This document shows, in pieces, positions 63,115 to 64,000 of a stretch of DNA of 64,000 nucleotides; the first letter of the stretch is position 1; every line of letters begins with the position of its first letter. The stretch is taken from assembly GCF_016918735.1 (NCBI RefSeq), contig NZ_JAFFPR010000050.1, positions 310,001-374,000 of the forward strand, given 5' to 3'. The translations under genes were made by a program, and so were the position numbers. Under the pieces are notes generated by a model that was given only the letters and a program-made list of their open reading frames with translations, was not told the origin of the DNA and did no database searches. Source of the stretch: Leptospira abararensis (GTDB taxonomy: Bacteria; Spirochaetota; Leptospiria; Leptospirales; Leptospiraceae).

Positions 63115-63564
63115 ATGTTCAATATGGAAACAAGGAAACTGTCAAACAACGATCTCAAGCAGTTTATAGAACTTATTTCTGTTTTTGAAGATGTGTTTGA
63201 AATGAAAAATTTCCAAATGCCCAAGCAAAACTACCTCCAATCCCTTTTGGATCGGGATGATTTTTTTGTTTTTGTTTCTATATTGGAAGGTAAAGTTGTC
63301 GGGGGACTTACCGCATACCTTTTACGACAATACTATTCCGAAAAACCTTTAGTTTATATTTATGATCTAGCAGTCCAAACTCATCTGCAAAGGAAAGGGA
63401 TTGGTAAATCACTCATTACTTCCATTAACTCCTATTGCAAAGAAAAAGGGATGGAAGAAGTGTTTGTCCAAGCAGATTTAGCTGACGACTATGCATTGGA
63501 TTTTTATAAGGCAACGGGTGGTCGTGCTGAGGATGTGGTGCATTTTTATTATCCGTTAGGATAG
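63115..63564 (+). CDS. GNAT acetyltransferase, AAC(3)-I-like
   Basis: 149 residues. Closely follows the AAC(3)-I aminoglycoside acetyltransferase pattern: NYLQSLLDRDDFFVFVSILE, KVVGGLTAYLLRQYYSE, YIYDLAVQTHLQRKGIGKSL (acetyl-CoA P-loop RKGIGK, with the conserved YIYDLAV), VFVQADLADDYALDFYKATG and VVHFYYP. AAC(3)-I acetylates the 3-amino group of gentamicin-type drugs. Known chromosomal relatives can have other substrates. AGG lies 7 bases before ATG at 63115. Drug resistance is not shown. Confidence 0.82.
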   Translation: MFNMETRKLSNNDLKQFIELISVFEDVFEMKNFQMPKQNYLQSLLDRDDFFVFVSILEGKVVGGLTAYLLRQYYSEKPLVYIYDLAVQTHLQRKGIGKSLITSINSYCKEKGMEEVFVQADLADDYALDFYKATGGRAEDVVHFYYPLG

Positions 63565-63663
63565 CGGTGGATTAAAAATGGGTTCTATATAAATGAATAA
63601 CCAAAATAATCATTCATTGAATAGATCAATTTAAACCATTCTAATGATTTTTTTAGCAGCATC
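63565..63663. other. Start of the A/T-rich tail of the window
   Basis: No gene is seen up to the lipoprotein start. It holds a poor promoter-like A/T-rich stretch and the repeated words AATCATTCATTGAA and CATTCTAATGATT. The rest of the last 436 bases is the partial lipoprotein. Confidence 0.5.
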
Positions 63664-64000
63664 TTGTTAGTTTCGGTTATATTCGGACTTGGTTGCAGTA
63701 GAAAGAAGCTGAGAGAGAAGCCGAATGATTATGAGGTAAACACAGCCAAACAGTATATTCAAACTTTTTTGAATATACATAATGAAAGTCAAAACCTTAC
63801 TCGCCAATCAGAATTTGATACTCATCACAAAATCCAGTGTAAGAACTTATATCTTTCTCATTATAAATTAGATATAGGAAACAAATTTCCAATTTATTGG
63901 TATTTGCAATTCAAATGTAAAAATTCAGAAAATACTTTTAGCATTGCCATAGATTATCAGGATTCGAATATAAAAAATGAATTAATCGTTAGGTATATTC
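63664..64000 (+). CDS. Predicted lipoprotein, incomplete at window end and possibly frameshifted at start
   Basis: Frame 1 from TTG (63664) to the window end gives LLVSVIFGLGCSRKKLREKP onwards, a lipoprotein signal end (lipobox F-G-L-G-C) and about 100 residues of an A/T-rich, Lys/Asn-rich mature part. The frame upstream has no ATG before a TAG at 63622. ATG at 63644 lies just ahead in a different frame, followed by T7 (63648-63654); eight Ts would join it as MIFFSSILLVSVIFGLGC. The true start is either TTG or the product is phase-variable/frameshifted. Base use is much more A/T-rich than neighbours. Confidence 0.55.
   Translation, partial: MLVSVIFGLGCSRKKLREKPNDYEVNTAKQYIQTFLNIHNESQNLTRQSEFDTHHKIQCKNLYLSHYKLDIGNKFPIYWYLQFKCKNSENTFSIAIDYQDSNIKNELIVRYI

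Noticed and set aside
1..64000. tRNA, rRNA, CRISPR array or insertion sequence
   Set aside because: I saw no cloverleaf, rRNA core words, spaced identical repeats or transposase motifs; a dedicated search could still find a degenerate element.

Overview
The window looks like chromosome from a spirochaete of the genus Leptospira, probably a saprophytic (L. biflexa-like) species. The evidence is the moderate-to-low GC content, the many lipoproteins with the loose leptospiral lipobox, a spiro-SPASM radical SAM protein, spirochaete-type flbD-motA-motB-fliL flagellar genes, Kdo synthesis (kdsB) and a family set typical of leptospires. The genus is an inference from gene content; no marker RNA is present. 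I saw no rRNA, tRNA, CRISPR array or insertion sequence. Genes are dense on both strands, and the only gene-poor stretch over 300 bases is the last 436 bases.

Layout. 1-5.1 kb: end of a malic enzyme, a phasin-like gene behind two palindromes, a lipoprotein, an AbrB-Doc toxin-antitoxin pair, and an exbB-exbD-exbD-tonB operon. 5.1-13.6 kb: a BtuF-like protein without a signal peptide, a Ktr/Trk potassium uptake pair, an adenosine deaminase-like hydrolase back to back with a MATE exporter, and a cNMP-patatin phospholipase. 13.6-18.2 kb: an accessory PIN (DUF4411)/ImmA-IrrE pair and a three-gene SPFH-SHOCT/zinc-ribbon membrane operon. 18.3-24.4 kb: a DUF1549/DUF1553-DUF1501 pair, an OprP-type porin with a lipoprotein, and gmd. 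24.7-29.8 kb: a minus-strand run of rnd, a Nudix hydrolase, a VWA protein, a TPR protein, a double-cNMP regulator and a STAS protein.

29.9-36.5 kb: purF, queD, queC, a seven-bladed SBBP propeller lipoprotein, pntA2-pntB without the soluble PntA subunit, and a LuxR-type response regulator. 36.5-43 kb: an operon of a SurA-like chaperone, a spiro-SPASM radical SAM protein, an SpsF-cytidylyltransferase/PseG-like fusion and a TPR protein, with lysC upstream. 43-46.3 kb: a desaturase and a small lipoprotein/oxidoreductase operon. 46.4-51.4 kb: an MCE protein, a glycosyltransferase, flbD (apparently starting at CTG), motA, motB, fliL and kdsB in tight order. 51.5-54.7 kb: an AraC regulator divergent from a lipoprotein hydrolase and a zinc alcohol dehydrogenase. 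54.9-61.8 kb: a CPA2 antiporter and a TolC/HlyD/ABC tripartite exporter whose ABC protein has lost every ATPase motif. 61.9-64 kb: a YceI-like protein, a DUF1801 protein, an AAC(3)-I-like acetyltransferase and a partial lipoprotein that may be frameshifted at a T7 tract.

The most unusual items are the type I-like exporter with a pseudo-ATPase, the spiro-SPASM operon, the SPFH/zinc-ribbon operon, and the CTG-start flbD.
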